Below, in pieces: positions 1-9,154 of a stretch of 64,000 nt of DNA. Below the pieces are notes generated by a model, which saw only the letters and a program-made list of their open reading frames with translations, ran no database searches and had not been told where the DNA came from. Both the position numbers and the translations under genes were made by a program. The stretch covers positions 1 through 64,000 of the forward strand of contig NZ_JABKKE010000019.1 of the NCBI RefSeq assembly GCF_013166575.1, given 5' to 3'. Numbering within the stretch: the first letter of the stretch is position 1; every line of letters begins with the position of its first letter. The DNA is from Xylanibacter rodentium (lineage in GTDB: Bacteria > Bacteroidota > Bacteroidia > Bacteroidales > Bacteroidaceae).

Positions 1-139
1 AGGGTAATGGGTTACCTCACCGACTGACCGGTTCTTCCTTAATACGACAAAGGTAAGAAACAGTCTTGAGTTGTCATAATTATAACTCCTGTTTTTTTAA
101 ATATGCGACTGCGTCGCAATCTTCTGCAAACTTAGAGCA

Positions 140-290
140 AGGGCAAAAGCATAAAAACATACAATACATAAACTGTAAACACCTGATAATTAATGCTTTT
201 GCCCTTTCAGGGCGAGTGCGTACAATCGTGTTGTTCCCAGGGTGCCGCTTCGCTCTGCCCCGGGCTATGTGCTTGTTGCCTTTTCAAGGC
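140..290. repeat. Cluster of four consecutive inverted repeats
   Basis: A 13-bp perfect inverted repeat (140-152 with 193-205, sequence AGGGCAAAAGCAT and its complement) is followed directly by three GC-rich hairpins. These are 201-213 (GCCCT-TTC-AGGGC), 236-263 (CCCAGGG..., with a TTC loop, ...CCCCGGG) and 278-290 (GCCTT-TTC-AAGGC). All three small hairpins close on TTC. From memory, similar hairpin clusters occur as dispersed intergenic repeats in Bacteroidales and are often mis-annotated as small proteins. The function is unknown; a structured RNA or a mobile repeat is possible. Confidence 0.5.
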
Positions 291-443
291 GCATCCATCC
301 TATATCAGGACGATTATGTAGTTTAATTTTGTTGACTAACTTATATCCTGACATGGTTGATGGAAAAAGAACCAAGGGTCTTAATCCCATTTCTAATGAT
401 TAGGATTTCGCCATTATGTATTTCATAAAGTGGATTGGCCTTG

Positions 444-477
444 ACAGCCATCGCTGACACCCATGGTTGATGGCTGT
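444..477. repeat. 9-bp stem-loop
   Basis: ACAGCCATC at 444-452 is exactly complementary to GATGGCTGT at 469-477, with a 16-nt loop and an AT-rich right flank. It resembles a terminator, but no gene is seen upstream that would need one. Confidence 0.35.
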
Positions 478-820
478 TTATAATGCTGTTAAATTATATT
501 TTTGTTTTTACTGGAGATAGTTATCAAAGGTTCGCGAACGTCCCGTCATGTCATTATACATGCCTCTACAATCTTGCTCTCAAAACCTAATAGCAGCTAT
601 CTGCAAAAGAAATGGAGCGGCAGCTTCATATTTCAACAGTTCATCTGGACGTCGGACCGGAGTATGCGGATTACATGTTAGAGGGTATCGCCTGAGTATT
701 GGATAAAAAATATATAGATTTTTCCCAAAAACGACATGCACGTGATACGTTGGATCAGGTGATGAAGATACATACAATTCCTCTTTTAACTACTTTAATG
801 TTATCATAACATAAATGTTG

Positions 821-851
821 TTTGACGGTTTGTAGCTTTTTCTTAACTTTG
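821..851 (+). promoter_or_regulatory. Bacteroidota-type promoter of nhaA
   Basis: TTTG at 821-824, a 19-nt spacer, then TAACTTTG at 844-851. This fits the Bacteroidota primary sigma consensus (-33 TTTG, -7 TAnnTTTG). It lies 43 nt upstream of the nhaA start codon. Confidence 0.75.
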
Positions 852-894
852 CATCCGTATTAATTCAAGGATAACAAATAACACAGGAAAAGCT

Positions 895-2214
895 ATGCAA
901 AGACAACATCAGACCGCAATCGGAGAAAGGATCATTGCACCGGTGCAGCAGTTTATCAATCAGGAGAAGTCGGGCGTCGTTGTGCTCGGATTGGCCATCG
1001 TCGTGGCTATGGTGATGGCAAATACGCCGTGGAGCGACGCCTGGCATCACTTCTTTGAACAGAAATTCGGTTTTGTATTCAACGGTGACTACTATCTGTA
1101 TTACAGTCTGCACCATTGGATAAACGACGGGCTGATGTCTATGTTCTTCTTTGTTGTCGGACTGGAGCTGAAACGCGAGTTCATCGGCGGAGAATTGTCA
1201 GACCTTCGCAACACGATATTGCCCATCGGGGCGGCTTTGCTCGGTATGCTTGTACCTGCGATGATATACTTGTCGCTCAATATCGGCACGGGTGCCGCTG
1301 GCGGATGGGGAATACCTATGGCCACCGATATTGCCTTTTCGTTGGCTATAATATCACTGCTTGGCAGCAGGGTACCGATGTCGGTCAAGGTATTCCTTAC
1401 CACATTGGCCATTGTCGACGACCTTGGCGCCGTGCTCGTGATAGCCCTGTTCTATACCTCGGAGATATCGCTGGTGAGCATCGCCGTGGGCATGGCCTTT
1501 CTGTTGGTTATGTTTGCGGCCAACAAGATGGGCATAAAGAATGTGATCTTCTATGGAGTTATAGGAATCGGCGGTGTGTGGACGGCGTTTCTCATGTCGG
1601 GTGTGCATGCCACGATATCCGCCGTGCTGGCCGCTTTTATGATACCGGCCGACTCTCGGTTGCCGGAGTCGGCCTATATAAAGAGAGTGGGGCGGCTGTT
1701 GAGACACTTTCGTGAGTTGAAACCCAACGATGTTCCTACGCTTGAGGATAAGCAGGTGGAGATAATAGACCGTGTCATAGACAATTCGCGTGCTGCCATT
1801 CCACCCCTGCAGCGTCTTGAGCACGCCATGCATCCGCTGGTGTCGTTTGTGATAATGCCCATATTCGCACTTGCCAATGCCGGTGTGTCGTTCGACGGCA
1901 TTAATCTCCAGGATGTTTTCTCTACAAACATTGCAGCCGGAGTGATGTTCGGGTTGTTGGTCGGCAAACCAGTGGGAATCGTTTTGTCCACGGTTATGCT
2001 GTCCAAGTTGGGTATTGCATCACCGTCAGGTGGTCTGACCATACGCCGACTTTTGGGCATAGGTTTTCTTGCATCCATAGGTTTCACCATGTCTATGTTC
2101 ATTTCCACACTTGCCTTTGCCGACGGGGCATCTCTTGTGCAGGCAAAACTTGGTATTTTCACCGCATCTGTAGCAGGTGGATGGATTGGCTATGTGCTGC
2201 TGCGCAAATCGTAG
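895..2214 (+). CDS. nhaA: Na+/H+ antiporter NhaA
   Basis: Inner-membrane antiporter that exports Na+ (or Li+) in exchange for protons, for pH and salt homeostasis. The 439-residue product has about 12 hydrophobic segments. It carries the family signatures GIPMATDIAF (Asp145) and LAIVDDLGA (Asp175/Asp176), which match the ion-binding aspartates of the NhaA family. The length is somewhat above that of the E. coli protein because of a charged loop at about residues 240-300 (RHFRELKPNDVP... to ...LQRLEHAMHP), which is usual in Bacteroidota members. The gene is monocistronic with its own consensus promoter, and the next gene is on the opposite strand. The start is the ATG 43 nt after the -7 element. 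Confidence 0.96.
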   Translation: MQRQHQTAIGERIIAPVQQFINQEKSGVVVLGLAIVVAMVMANTPWSDAWHHFFEQKFGFVFNGDYYLYYSLHHWINDGLMSMFFFVVGLELKREFIGGELSDLRNTILPIGAALLGMLVPAMIYLSLNIGTGAAGGWGIPMATDIAFSLAIISLLGSRVPMSVKVFLTTLAIVDDLGAVLVIALFYTSEISLVSIAVGMAFLLVMFAANKMGIKNVIFYGVIGIGGVWTAFLMSGVHATISAVLAAFMIPADSRLPESAYIKRVGRLLRHFRELKPNDVPTLEDKQVEIIDRVIDNSRAAIPPLQRLEHAMHPLVSFVIMPIFALANAGVSFDGINLQDVFSTNIAAGVMFGLLVGKPVGIVLSTVMLSKLGIASPSGGLTIRRLLGIGFLASIGFTMSMFISTLAFADGASLVQAKLGIFTASVAGGWIGYVLLRKS

Positions 2215-2248
2215 GGAAGTGGTGTTGTAACCGCCGTGAGAAAATGAT

Positions 2249-2323
2249 GTTAATAACTTTACTCAGTAATCTTATTAATATTGAGGTGTAATGTTATTGA
2301 CTTTAAACAGTAAAGTTATTAAC
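2249..2323. repeat. 15-bp perfect inverted repeat between nhaA and uvrA
   Basis: GTTAATAACTTTACT (2249-2263) is exactly complementary to 2309-2323, with a 45-nt loop. A related half-motif, GTTATTGACTTTA, lies inside the loop at 2293-2305. The stems are AT-rich, unlike a standard terminator. The position between two converging genes fits transcript termination, but a repeat-element origin is equally possible. Confidence 0.55.
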
Positions 2324-2412
2324 TACATTTTGCCACGAGGCCGCCGTGACAGGCTGGCGAGGTCTCCGAAATCACTTTTGATGAGCATGGCGGAATGTTT
2401 CCCTGCCCTCTG

Positions 2413-2446
2413 CCAAGGCTTATATGGTTCTCCTTATCCGCCTTGG
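2413..2446 (-). terminator. Possible terminator of uvrA
   Basis: CCAAGGC (2413-2419) pairs with GCCTTGG (2440-2446), just past the uvrA stop on the minus strand. The stem is short and has no clear U-run, so support is modest. Confidence 0.35.
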
Positions 2447-2458
2447 TATACAACTCCT

Positions 2459-5398
2459 TTAATTCCTGTTATTTATACCTTTATTTTCCAACTCAGCCTT
2501 GAGGAACCGCGGGGTGTATCCCTTCGTGCTCTCGGCCACTTCCTCGGGCGTACCCACGGACAGCACCTCGCCGCCGCCGCGTCCGCCTTCCGGTCCCATG
2601 TCGATGATGTGGTCTGCCAGTTTGATGACGTCGAGGTTGTGCTCGATGATTACTACCGTATTGCCGCGGTCCACAAGACGGCCAATCACCTCCATCAGTA
2701 TCCTGATATCTTCAAAATGCAGACCTGTAGTAGGCTCGTCGAGTATGTAAAGAGTCCGGCCCGTGTCTTTCTTGCTCAGTTCGGTTGCCAGTTTCACGCG
2801 CTGGCTCTCGCCTCCCGACAGAGTGGTGGAAGGTTGTCCGAGCTTTATATATCCAAGTCCGACATCTTGAATTGTCTTTATCTTGCGCAGAATGTCGGGC
2901 ACGTTTTCGAAGAACTCCACTGCTTGGTTTATCGTCATGTCGAGTACGTCGGCAATGCTCTTGCCTTTGTAGCGCACCTCGAGCGTCTCGCGGTTGTAGC
3001 GCTTGCCGTGACACACCTCGCATGGAACCATAACATCGGGCAGAAAGTTCATTTCGATGGTCTTGTATCCGTTGCCTCCGCAGGTTTCGCAGCGTCCGCC
3101 CTTTACGTTGAACGAGAAGCGCCCCGGCTTGTATCCGCGTATCTTTGCTTCGGGCAGATTGACAAACAGCGAGCGTATGTCGGCGAATACGCCTGTATAT
3201 GTGGCCGGATTGGAGCGCGGTGTGCGTCCCAAAGGACTTTGGTCGACGTTGACCACCTTGTCTATATGCTCAAGTCCGTCGATGCTGTCGTATGGCATCG
3301 GTTTCTTGATCGAGCGGTAGAAATGCTGCGAGAGAATGGGCTGCAGCGTCTCGTTGACGAGTGTAGACTTGCCCGAACCGCTTACGCCCGTCACCACAAT
3401 CAGCTTGCCAAGCGGGAACTCGACATCCACATGCTTCAGATTGTTGCCCGATGCACCTCTTATCCACAGGCTGTTGCCGTTGCCGGTACGTCGCTTGGCC
3501 GGTATATTGATGTTGCAACGGCCGGTGAGATAGGCGGCGGTAGAGCCGTCGATGCTGTTCTCGTTATGGGAGGGGTGGGAAAGATGGGAGGGAGTGGAGG
3601 GATGTGATGGCTTGGAAGATTTGGAGGAATTGGACAAGCCAAGCAGCTCTGCCGGTGTGCCCTGAAACACTACTTCACCGCCTTTGCGTCCGGCCTTGGG
3701 GCCGATGTCGATGAGGTAGTCGGATGCCAGCATCATGTCTTTGTCGTGTTCCACGACGATGACTGTGTTGCCGATGTCTCGCAATTCTTTAAGAGAAGAT
3801 ATCAGCCGTTCGTTGTCGCGTTGGTGCAGACCGATGCTCGGCTCGTCGAGGATGTATAGCACGTTGACCAGTTGCGAACCTATCTGTGTGGCCAGACGTA
3901 TGCGCTGGCTTTCACCGCCCGACAGCGTTGCCGACTGGCGGTTGAGCGACAGATAGTCGAGACCCACTTCAAGCAGAAAGTCGACACGTGTGCGGATTTC
4001 CTTCAATATCTCTTCGGCTATCTGCCGCTGCTGACTGTTCAGGTGCTCTTTCACATGATTGAGCCATTCGCGCAGTTCGGCGATGTCCATGTCGGCCAGT
4101 TCGGCAATGTTCTTGTCCCAAATGCGATACGACAATGCCTCGCGGTTGAGCCTTTGTCCCTTGCACTCCGGACACCGGCACACGGCCATGAACTGGTCGG
4201 CCCACTTCTGCACAGTGGCCGAATCGTCGCTGTCTATCAACGTGCGCAGGTACTTCACCACACCGTCGAATGCCACGAAATAATCGCTCGATGTCTTCAC
4301 AAGATCCTTGTCTATGCGCACGTTCTCAAGCGAGCCATACAGGATTTCGCTCATTGCTTCGTCGGGGATGTCTTCTACGGGCGTCTTTATGTCGCAGTCG
4401 TATTTCTTCAGTATGGCGTCGATCTGCCAGAAAATCATCTGGTTCCTGTACTTTCCCAACGGAACGATTGCACCGGCGTGTATGCTCAGCCGGCGGTCGG
4501 GGATGACCTTTTTCATGTCGATCTCGTTGATCTGTCCCAGTCCCTTGCAGTGTGGGCATGCGCCTTGAGGCGAGTTGAACGAGAAGTTGTTCGGTGCAGG
4601 ATCGCTGTATGATATTCCCGTCGTCGGGCACATCAGACGTTTGGAGAAATATTTGGCCTCGTCCGTCTCGTGGTCGAGAATCATTATCAGACCGTCGCCC
4701 TGCTTCATGGCCGTGGCCACTGTCTTCTTCAGCCGCTCGTTGTCCTTGTCCTTGGGCTGTACCTGCATCTTGTCTATCACCACCTCGATGTCGTGGTTCT
4801 TGTAGCGGTCGGTCTTCATGCCGCGGGCAATCTCCTTCACCTCGCCGTCCACACGCACATGCAGATATCCCTTCTTGCGCATGCTCTCGAACAGTTCGCG
4901 ATAGTGTCCTTTGCGGCTGCGCACGAGCGGGGCCAGTATGTATATGCGCCGGCCGGCGTAGTCGTCTGTTATCATCTCGAGCACGCGTTCCTCGGTATAC
5001 TTCACCATCTCCTCGCCTGTGGCATAGCTGTAGGCGCGTCCGGCCCGTGCGAAGAGCAGGCGCATGAAGTCGTATATCTCGGTCGTGGTGCCCACGGTGG
5101 AGCGCGGGTTCTTGTTGGTTGTCTTCTGCTCAATGCTTATCACCGGGCTGAGGCCCGTAATCTTGTCCACGTCGGGCCGTTCCATGCCTCCGAGAAAGTT
5201 GCGGGCATAGGCCGAGAATGTCTCGATGTAGCGCCGCTGGCCCTCTGCGAATATAGTGTCAAATGCCAGTGACGACTTGCCCGAGCCCGAAAGACCCGTG
5301 ATTACGGTCAGACTGTTGCGTGGTATCTCCACGTCTATGTTTTTAAGGTTGTGCACGCGCGCACCCCACACGTTGATTTTCTTGTCTTCTCTTTGCAT
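2459..5398 (-). CDS. uvrA: UvrABC excinuclease subunit A
   Basis: ATPase that recognises DNA damage and loads UvrB in nucleotide excision repair. Features in order: first Walker A (GLSGSGKSS, about residues 34-42), insertion domain, zinc-binding CPHCKGLG and CPECKGQR motifs, first ABC signature [12 protein letters not shown] and Walker [13 protein letters not shown], second Walker [10 protein letters not shown], zinc finger CETCGGNG...CEVCHGKR, second signature [12 protein letters not shown] and Walker [13 protein letters not shown]. It is 979 residues against about 940 for the family. The excess is a Ser/Pro/His-rich insertion coded around 3555-3640, right after GTPAELLG. That segment is low in complexity and probably a disordered linker. 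The gene starts 13 nt after the stop of the CHU_C gene and is probably co-transcribed with it. Confidence 0.97.
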   Translation of the reverse strand: MQREDKKINVWGARVHNLKNIDVEIPRNSLTVITGLSGSGKSSLAFDTIFAEGQRRYIETFSAYARNFLGGMERPDVDKITGLSPVISIEQKTTNKNPRSTVGTTTEIYDFMRLLFARAGRAYSYATGEEMVKYTEERVLEMITDDYAGRRIYILAPLVRSRKGHYRELFESMRKKGYLHVRVDGEVKEIARGMKTDRYKNHDIEVVIDKMQVQPKDKDNERLKKTVATAMKQGDGLIMILDHETDEAKYFSKRLMCPTTGISYSDPAPNNFSFNSPQGACPHCKGLGQINEIDMKKVIPDRRLSIHAGAIVPLGKYRNQMIFWQIDAILKKYDCDIKTPVEDIPDEAMSEILYGSLENVRIDKDLVKTSSDYFVAFDGVVKYLRTLIDSDDSATVQKWADQFMAVCRCPECKGQRLNREALSYRIWDKNIAELADMDIAELREWLNHVKEHLNSQQRQIAEEILKEIRTRVDFLLEVGLDYLSLNRQSATLSGGESQRIRLATQIGSQLVNVLYILDEPSIGLHQRDNERLISSLKELRDIGNTVIVVEHDKDMMLASDYLIDIGPKAGRKGGEVVFQGTPAELLGLSNSSKSSKPSHPSTPSHLSHPSHNENSIDGSTAAYLTGRCNINIPAKRRTGNGNSLWIRGASGNNLKHVDVEFPLGKLIVVTGVSGSGKSTLVNETLQPILSQHFYRSIKKPMPYDSIDGLEHIDKVVNVDQSPLGRTPRSNPATYTGVFADIRSLFVNLPEAKIRGYKPGRFSFNVKGGRCETCGGNGYKTIEMNFLPDVMVPCEVCHGKRYNRETLEVRYKGKSIADVLDMTINQAVEFFENVPDILRKIKTIQDVGLGYIKLGQPSTTLSGGESQRVKLATELSKKDTGRTLYILDEPTTGLHFEDIRILMEVIGRLVDRGNTVVIIEHNLDVIKLADHIIDMGPEGGRGGGEVLSVGTPEEVAESTKGYTPRFLKAELENKGINNRN

Positions 5399-5411
5399 AA
5401 TCCTTTACGCA

Positions 5412-6095
5412 TTAATATTCTGCTCCCCCTTCGGTATAGTCGAGAAGCACGTTCACATCGCGCTTGATGTTATATTCCCGGCCGTCGGCTCCCTTGGCCT
5501 TCACCAGCACAAAATACACTCCGGCCTTGACTTTCTTGCCGCCTTGGGTGCCGTCCCATCCGCCGTTGATGTCGGTCCACTCGTATATCTTGTGTCCCCA
5601 GCGGTTGAAGATGTAGGCTTTGAACTCTACGATGCTCTTATGGTTGGGCTTGGCCTTGTATATGTCGTTTATGCCGTCGCCGTTGGGCGAGAATGCGTTT
5701 GGCATCTCAAGCAGGCTCGTGCTGATGCTCACGCGTATGGTGCCTGTCAGTTCCGGTTCGCCGTCGCCATAGCTCACGTAGAGTGACACGGCCGTTGTTC
5801 CCGACTCGCGAAACTCAAACTCCGTGTTCTCTTCGTAGCGCACGATGTAGGCGTCGGTCTGTCCGTCCTTGACAAACCGCCATTCGTATGCCGGTGTCAC
5901 ACCGTCGTCGATGTGCGACGGGTTGGCCCTGAATGTGACCCGCAGCGGTGCCTGTGCGTCGACAATGGCTTCGGTCTCTTCCATTTCGTCGCCGTCAACG
6001 GTATAATATGCCGTCGGATTGAAGTCGGCAAAAGCGCTTGCCGGCAGCAATGCTGCCAGCAATACGGCCAATATAAGTCTTGTTCTAATTGTCAT
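5412..6095 (-). CDS. Secreted protein with CHU_C (T9SS type B) sorting domain
   Basis: A 227-residue protein with a signal peptide ([20 protein letters not shown], cut near SAFA). A PKD/Ig-like region follows (about 35-135), then a C-terminal domain starting at [14 protein letters not shown] with [17 protein letters not shown] and [10 protein letters not shown]. That domain is the gliding-motility-associated CHU_C domain, which sends proteins through the type IX secretion system to the surface. I chose the ATG at 6095 because it begins the signal peptide; a longer frame to 6161 would put 22 non-signal residues in front. A TAACTTTG -7-like box lies about 30 nt upstream. Its role is unknown. 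It sits upstream of uvrA, probably without a functional link. Confidence 0.85.
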   Translation of the reverse strand: MTIRTRLILAVLLAALLPASAFADFNPTAYYTVDGDEMEETEAIVDAQAPLRVTFRANPSHIDDGVTPAYEWRFVKDGQTDAYIVRYEENTEFEFRESGTTAVSLYVSYGDGEPELTGTIRVSISTSLLEMPNAFSPNGDGINDIYKAKPNHKSIVEFKAYIFNRWGHKIYEWTDINGGWDGTQGGKKVKAGVYFVLVKAKGADGREYNIKRDVNVLLDYTEGGAEY

Positions 6096-6186
6096 GGTTG
6101 CATTAAATAAAGATGTGGAATGCAAAGTTAAGCAGAAATTTCCGATTATTACTTCTGTCACCGTGATAAAATGAATGAGATGCCGA

Positions 6187-6708
6187 TTAATCGAAGTAAT
6201 CGTATTGAGAGATAAAGAAATCTTCGATTTGCCTTATCATATCCTTGTTGTTTTTCAGTGCATTTTTGTTTATGAGCATATATGCACTTTTGCCGATGTT
6301 CTCCTTATGATGGAAATATTCGTCGCTGAAGTATGTGGCTACAAGTTTTGAATACACCCTATACCGTTTTGTCCCACATTCATTTTCTCCCAGATTGTTG
6401 GAGCCGATAAATCCAAAAGATGCGTTTGGGTTTTCTTTGAATATGGAGAGCATTATCTTTATGCAGGTATTTATAATTCGTCGCGGTTCATAGGTATAGG
6501 TCAGCAGTCTGTATTTATTTTCAGACAGCCTGTGATTTTTGAGGTAAAATTTCACTGCATAGACGTCATATTTATACCGTTCTACGCGAACAATATAAAC
6601 TAATTTAGATTTTTCCGACTTGAATCTGTATAGATGGGTTTCTAAAATACAGGTTCCATCTCCCTTTTCTTTCTGTATATAATGAAAAGGGTATGCGTTT
6701 TTAAGCAT
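6187..6708 (-). CDS. Conserved hypothetical protein, second gene of an AT-rich cassette
   Basis: A 173-residue soluble protein, rich in Lys, Tyr and Asn, with no signal peptide or membrane segment. I do not recognise a characterised domain. Its visible motifs are FGFIGSNNLGENE (about residues 98-110), KRYRVYSKLVATYFSDEYF and a C-terminal QIEDFFISQYDYF. From memory, uncharacterised Bacteroidota proteins share the FGFIG...LGE and ATYFS motifs. The ATG overlaps the stop of the upstream small gene by one base (TAATG), so the two are translationally coupled. The stretch is visibly richer in A+T than its neighbours, which suggests horizontal acquisition. The function is unknown. Confidence 0.7.
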   Translation of the reverse strand: MLKNAYPFHYIQKEKGDGTCILETHLYRFKSEKSKLVYIVRVERYKYDVYAVKFYLKNHRLSENKYRLLTYTYEPRRIINTCIKIMLSIFKENPNASFGFIGSNNLGENECGTKRYRVYSKLVATYFSDEYFHHKENIGKSAYMLINKNALKNNKDMIRQIEDFFISQYDYFD

Positions 6709-6863
6709 TATAATAAGTATGAATATACGGAAATTCTTCTTTTAAGAAGTTCTTCTTTTGGCACATCAGATAATTTGAATGAATTTTTATTTTCATTCCG
6801 TGAAGTAACATTGTCTTTTTGACAGTGTCTCTTCTCAATTTGTTTTGATACGATATTGCCCAT
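6708..6863 (-). CDS. Small hypothetical protein, first gene of an AT-rich cassette
   Basis: A 51-residue basic protein starting MGNIVSKQIEKR and ending KRRISVYSYLL. I chose the ATG at 6863 because a consensus promoter lies at 6891-6922 and its -7 box overlaps the codons of any longer frame. The stop overlaps the start of the next gene by one base, which suggests the two products are made in balanced amounts. Size, coupling and base composition resemble a toxin-antitoxin or other accessory pair, but no known family is recognised. Confidence 0.5.
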   Translation of the reverse strand: MGNIVSKQIEKRHCQKDNVTSRNENKNSFKLSDVPKEELLKRRISVYSYLL

Positions 6864-6890
6864 GATTTGGTTCTTAAACGTATTTGTTTG

Positions 6891-6922
6891 CAAATATACG
6901 CATAATGGAAGAAAGAAACAAA
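6891..6922 (-). promoter_or_regulatory. Promoter of the 6187-6863 cassette
   Basis: On the minus strand, TTTG (6919-6922), a 20-nt spacer, then TATATTTG (6891-6898). This is a full Bacteroidota consensus and sets the small gene's start at 6863. A plus-strand -7-like box, TAATTTTG at 6952-6959, faces the other way for the next gene. Confidence 0.7.
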
Positions 6923-6999
6923 TTTATATGCCTTATTCCGCTTTTTTTTGTTAATTTTGTAGGCGATTTTATGTTTTTGACATTACTGTTATTACAAAA

Positions 7000-8382
7000 A
7001 TGAGAATGAAACTGACATTACGATACTTGTTGCCATTGTTGGTGGCCGCGTTCTTCTGCGGAACCGTGACGGCGCAGACCACAAAGTGGAAAGAGATACA
7101 CAAGGTAAAGAAGAAGGAAACCATCTTCGGCATAGCCCGCGACAATGGGATTACCGTGGAAGAGCTGGTAAAGGCCAATCCCGAGATGGCCAGTCCCGAC
7201 TATAAGTTGAAAAAGGGCGAAACCATATTTATTCCTTATCCCGCTGCCAATGCCGCAGCGAAGCCGTCTGCCGGCACCGCAGCCGTAGCCAAGCCGGAGC
7301 AGCCCAAGGATGTGGACATGAGGAAGAGGGAGATACGTGTGGGCGTGATGCTGCCGCTGCATGATGTGAATGGCGACGGAAAGCGCATGGTGGAATACTA
7401 TCGCGGAATGCTCATGGCCTGCGACAGTCTGAAGCAGAACGGCATATCGGTGGACGTAAGGGCGTGGAACGTGCCGGAGGATGCCGACATTGCCAAGACG
7501 CTTAGGGACAAGAACGCGGCACGGTGCGACCTGATAGTCGGGCCGCTGTACTCCAAGCAGGTGAAGCCGCTCTCCGACTTTGCCCGCGAGCACGACATCA
7601 AGGTGCTGATACCGTTCTCCATCAATGCCCCCGAGATATCTTCCAACAGGAACATCTTCCAGGTGTATCAGAGCCCGTCGGAATATAACGAGGCGGTTAT
7701 AGGTCGCTTTCTGGAGAAGTTTTCCGGATATCACACGGTGTTCGTCGACTGCAACGACACGACGAGCAAGAAGGGTGTCTTCACGTTCGGACTGCGCCGC
7801 CGCATGGAAACAATGGGCCGCAGCCATTCCATCACCAACCTGAAGTCGACAGAGCAACAGTTTGCCAAGGCATTCAGCGCCACAATGCCCAATGTGGTGG
7901 TTCTCAACACGGGCCGCTCGCCCGAACTGAATGTGGCTTTCGCCAAACTCAACAACCTGGCTATGAACAATACGAAGCTGACGGTGACGATGTTCGGATA
8001 TACCGAATGGATGATGTACACGAAGTACAATCTTGACAACTATTACAAGTTTGATACATACATCCCAGCTTCGTTCTATATGAACCCGCTTTCGGCAAAG
8101 ACCGCGCGCATAGAGCAGAAATTCCGGTGGAACTTCCATACGGACATGCAGCAGGCTCTGCCGCGTTTTGCCATCACCGGATTTGACCACGCATATTATT
8201 TCATCAAGGGGCTGCACATGCACGGAAAGCAGTTCAACGGTGCGCGCGGCGTGGTGGGATACACACCCATACAGACACCGCTGCACTTTGAGCGCGTTGC
8301 GGAAGGCGGCGGCTATCGCAACGGCAGCATACTTTTCGTGCACTATACCACGGGTCACAGGATAGAGACGCTCAACTTCTGA
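7000..8382 (+). CDS. LysM-domain protein with periplasmic-binding type 1 fold
   Basis: A 460-residue exported protein. Residues 1-25 form a signal peptide (LLPLLVAAFFCGTVTAQ). Residues 33-80 are a LysM peptidoglycan-binding module (HKVKKKETIFGIARDNGI... to ...LKKGETIFIPYP). An Ala/Pro linker follows, and from about residue 105 there is a receptor-like domain of the branched-chain amino acid binding/LpoA fold (IRVGVMLPLHDVNGDG..., DLIVGPLYSKQVKPLSDFA). It probably sits in the periplasm bound to peptidoglycan; the ligand or partner is unknown. Its TGA overlaps the ATG of the PorT-like barrel gene, so the two are translationally coupled and likely act together at the envelope. An ATG six bases downstream is an alternative start. 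Confidence 0.82.
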   Translation: MRMKLTLRYLLPLLVAAFFCGTVTAQTTKWKEIHKVKKKETIFGIARDNGITVEELVKANPEMASPDYKLKKGETIFIPYPAANAAAKPSAGTAAVAKPEQPKDVDMRKREIRVGVMLPLHDVNGDGKRMVEYYRGMLMACDSLKQNGISVDVRAWNVPEDADIAKTLRDKNAARCDLIVGPLYSKQVKPLSDFAREHDIKVLIPFSINAPEISSNRNIFQVYQSPSEYNEAVIGRFLEKFSGYHTVFVDCNDTTSKKGVFTFGLRRRMETMGRSHSITNLKSTEQQFAKAFSATMPNVVVLNTGRSPELNVAFAKLNNLAMNNTKLTVTMFGYTEWMMYTKYNLDNYYKFDTYIPASFYMNPLSAKTARIEQKFRWNFHTDMQQALPRFAITGFDHAYYFIKGLHMHGKQFNGARGVVGYTPIQTPLHFERVAEGGGYRNGSILFVHYTTGHRIETLNF

Positions 8383-9152
8383 TGCATATGTTCGGCAGAT
8401 TCATATTGTTGGCGGCAATGGCCGTAGGGTTTTCAGCCGGTGTCAGCGCACAGGTGGGAGAGCACCGCAGCGAACTGAGTGTGGGCGTGAACGGCGGATA
8501 CGTGATGAGCAACGTGGGCTTCAATCCGTCCATACCGCAGAAGAGCCTCGGTGGAATTTCGGGCGGACTGACAGTGCGCTACACGTGCGAAAAATACTTC
8601 AACAGCATCTGCGCCCTTGTGGGTGAGGTGAACTATACGCAGACGGGATGGAAGGAAGACATACTGACGGCTGAAGACATGCCGGTGATAAACCAGGTCA
8701 CGGGATTGCCTGAGGAGTATCAGCGCAGGCTCAATTATATCCAGATGCCGCTTATGGCGCGCATGGGGTGGGGGCGCGAGCGCAAGGGATTGCAGTTCTT
8801 CTGCCAGCTCGGGCCGCAGCTTGGACTGTTCATGAGCGACAAGGCAAAGGCAAACTTTGACTGGGACAAGCGGAACACCGCCGACCGTATAGGGGTGCAG
8901 CGCGACGCCACACAGGACTCTCTGCCAATACAGCGCAAGTTTGACTACGGTATTGTAGGCGGTCTCGGACTGGAGTACTCCCATCCCAAGGTGGGGCATT
9001 TCATCATCGAAGGACGCTATTATTACGGGCTTGGGGACATATTCAACAATTCGAAGCGCGATTACTTCGGGCGAAGCAATCTTAACAATATCGTCGTCAA
9101 GCTGACTTATCTTTTTGACATATCACGGACTAATAACCCTAAAATTAAATAA
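8382..9152 (+). CDS. PorT-family outer-membrane beta-barrel protein
   Basis: A 256-residue protein with an N-terminal signal peptide (ILLAAMAVGFSAGVSAQ) and alternating beta-strand sequence typical of PorT/OMP beta-barrel domains. Examples are SELSVGVNGGYVMSNVGF, GGISGGLTVRYTC, LNYIQMPLMARMGW, FDYGIVGGLGLEY and a final strand NIVVKLTYLFDI. It should lie in the outer membrane. PorT in Porphyromonas is required for type IX secretion. The family is broad, however, so true orthology is not shown here. The start overlaps the upstream stop (TGATG). The peptide transporter gene begins 2 nt after its stop, giving a compact three-gene unit. Confidence 0.8.
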   Translation: MHMFGRFILLAAMAVGFSAGVSAQVGEHRSELSVGVNGGYVMSNVGFNPSIPQKSLGGISGGLTVRYTCEKYFNSICALVGEVNYTQTGWKEDILTAEDMPVINQVTGLPEEYQRRLNYIQMPLMARMGWGRERKGLQFFCQLGPQLGLFMSDKAKANFDWDKRNTADRIGVQRDATQDSLPIQRKFDYGIVGGLGLEYSHPKVGHFIIEGRYYYGLGDIFNNSKRDYFGRSNLNNIVVKLTYLFDISRTNNPKIK

Positions 9153-9154
9153 TT

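Larger units (their letters stand above)
1..894. other. Intergenic region with hairpins, no convincing gene
   Basis: No reading frame here has convincing coding character. What can be seen is a cluster of stem-loops (140-290), a separate 9-bp perfect stem (444-452 with 469-477) and, at the right end, the nhaA promoter (821-851). The stretch 612-809 reads as a short plus-strand frame interrupted by one TGA at 693-695. It could be a decayed gene fragment, but it is too short to identify. Confidence 0.6.

Noticed and set aside
66..326. Plus-strand 86-residue frame
   Set aside because: It runs through the stem-loop cluster at 140-290; the apparent protein is explained by the repeat element.
612..809. 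Plus-strand frame with one internal TGA (693-695), possible broken gene
   Set aside because: It is only 64 codons in total with no recognisable similarity. Chance cannot be excluded, so it is mentioned only under the intergenic region.
2291..3607. Long plus-strand frame opposite uvrA
   Set aside because: It mirrors the codon structure of uvrA, whose ATPase motifs are unmistakable on the other strand.
7018..8358. Long minus-strand frame opposite the LysM protein gene
   Set aside because: The plus strand shows a signal peptide, LysM module and receptor fold; the minus-strand product is low-complexity shadow sequence.
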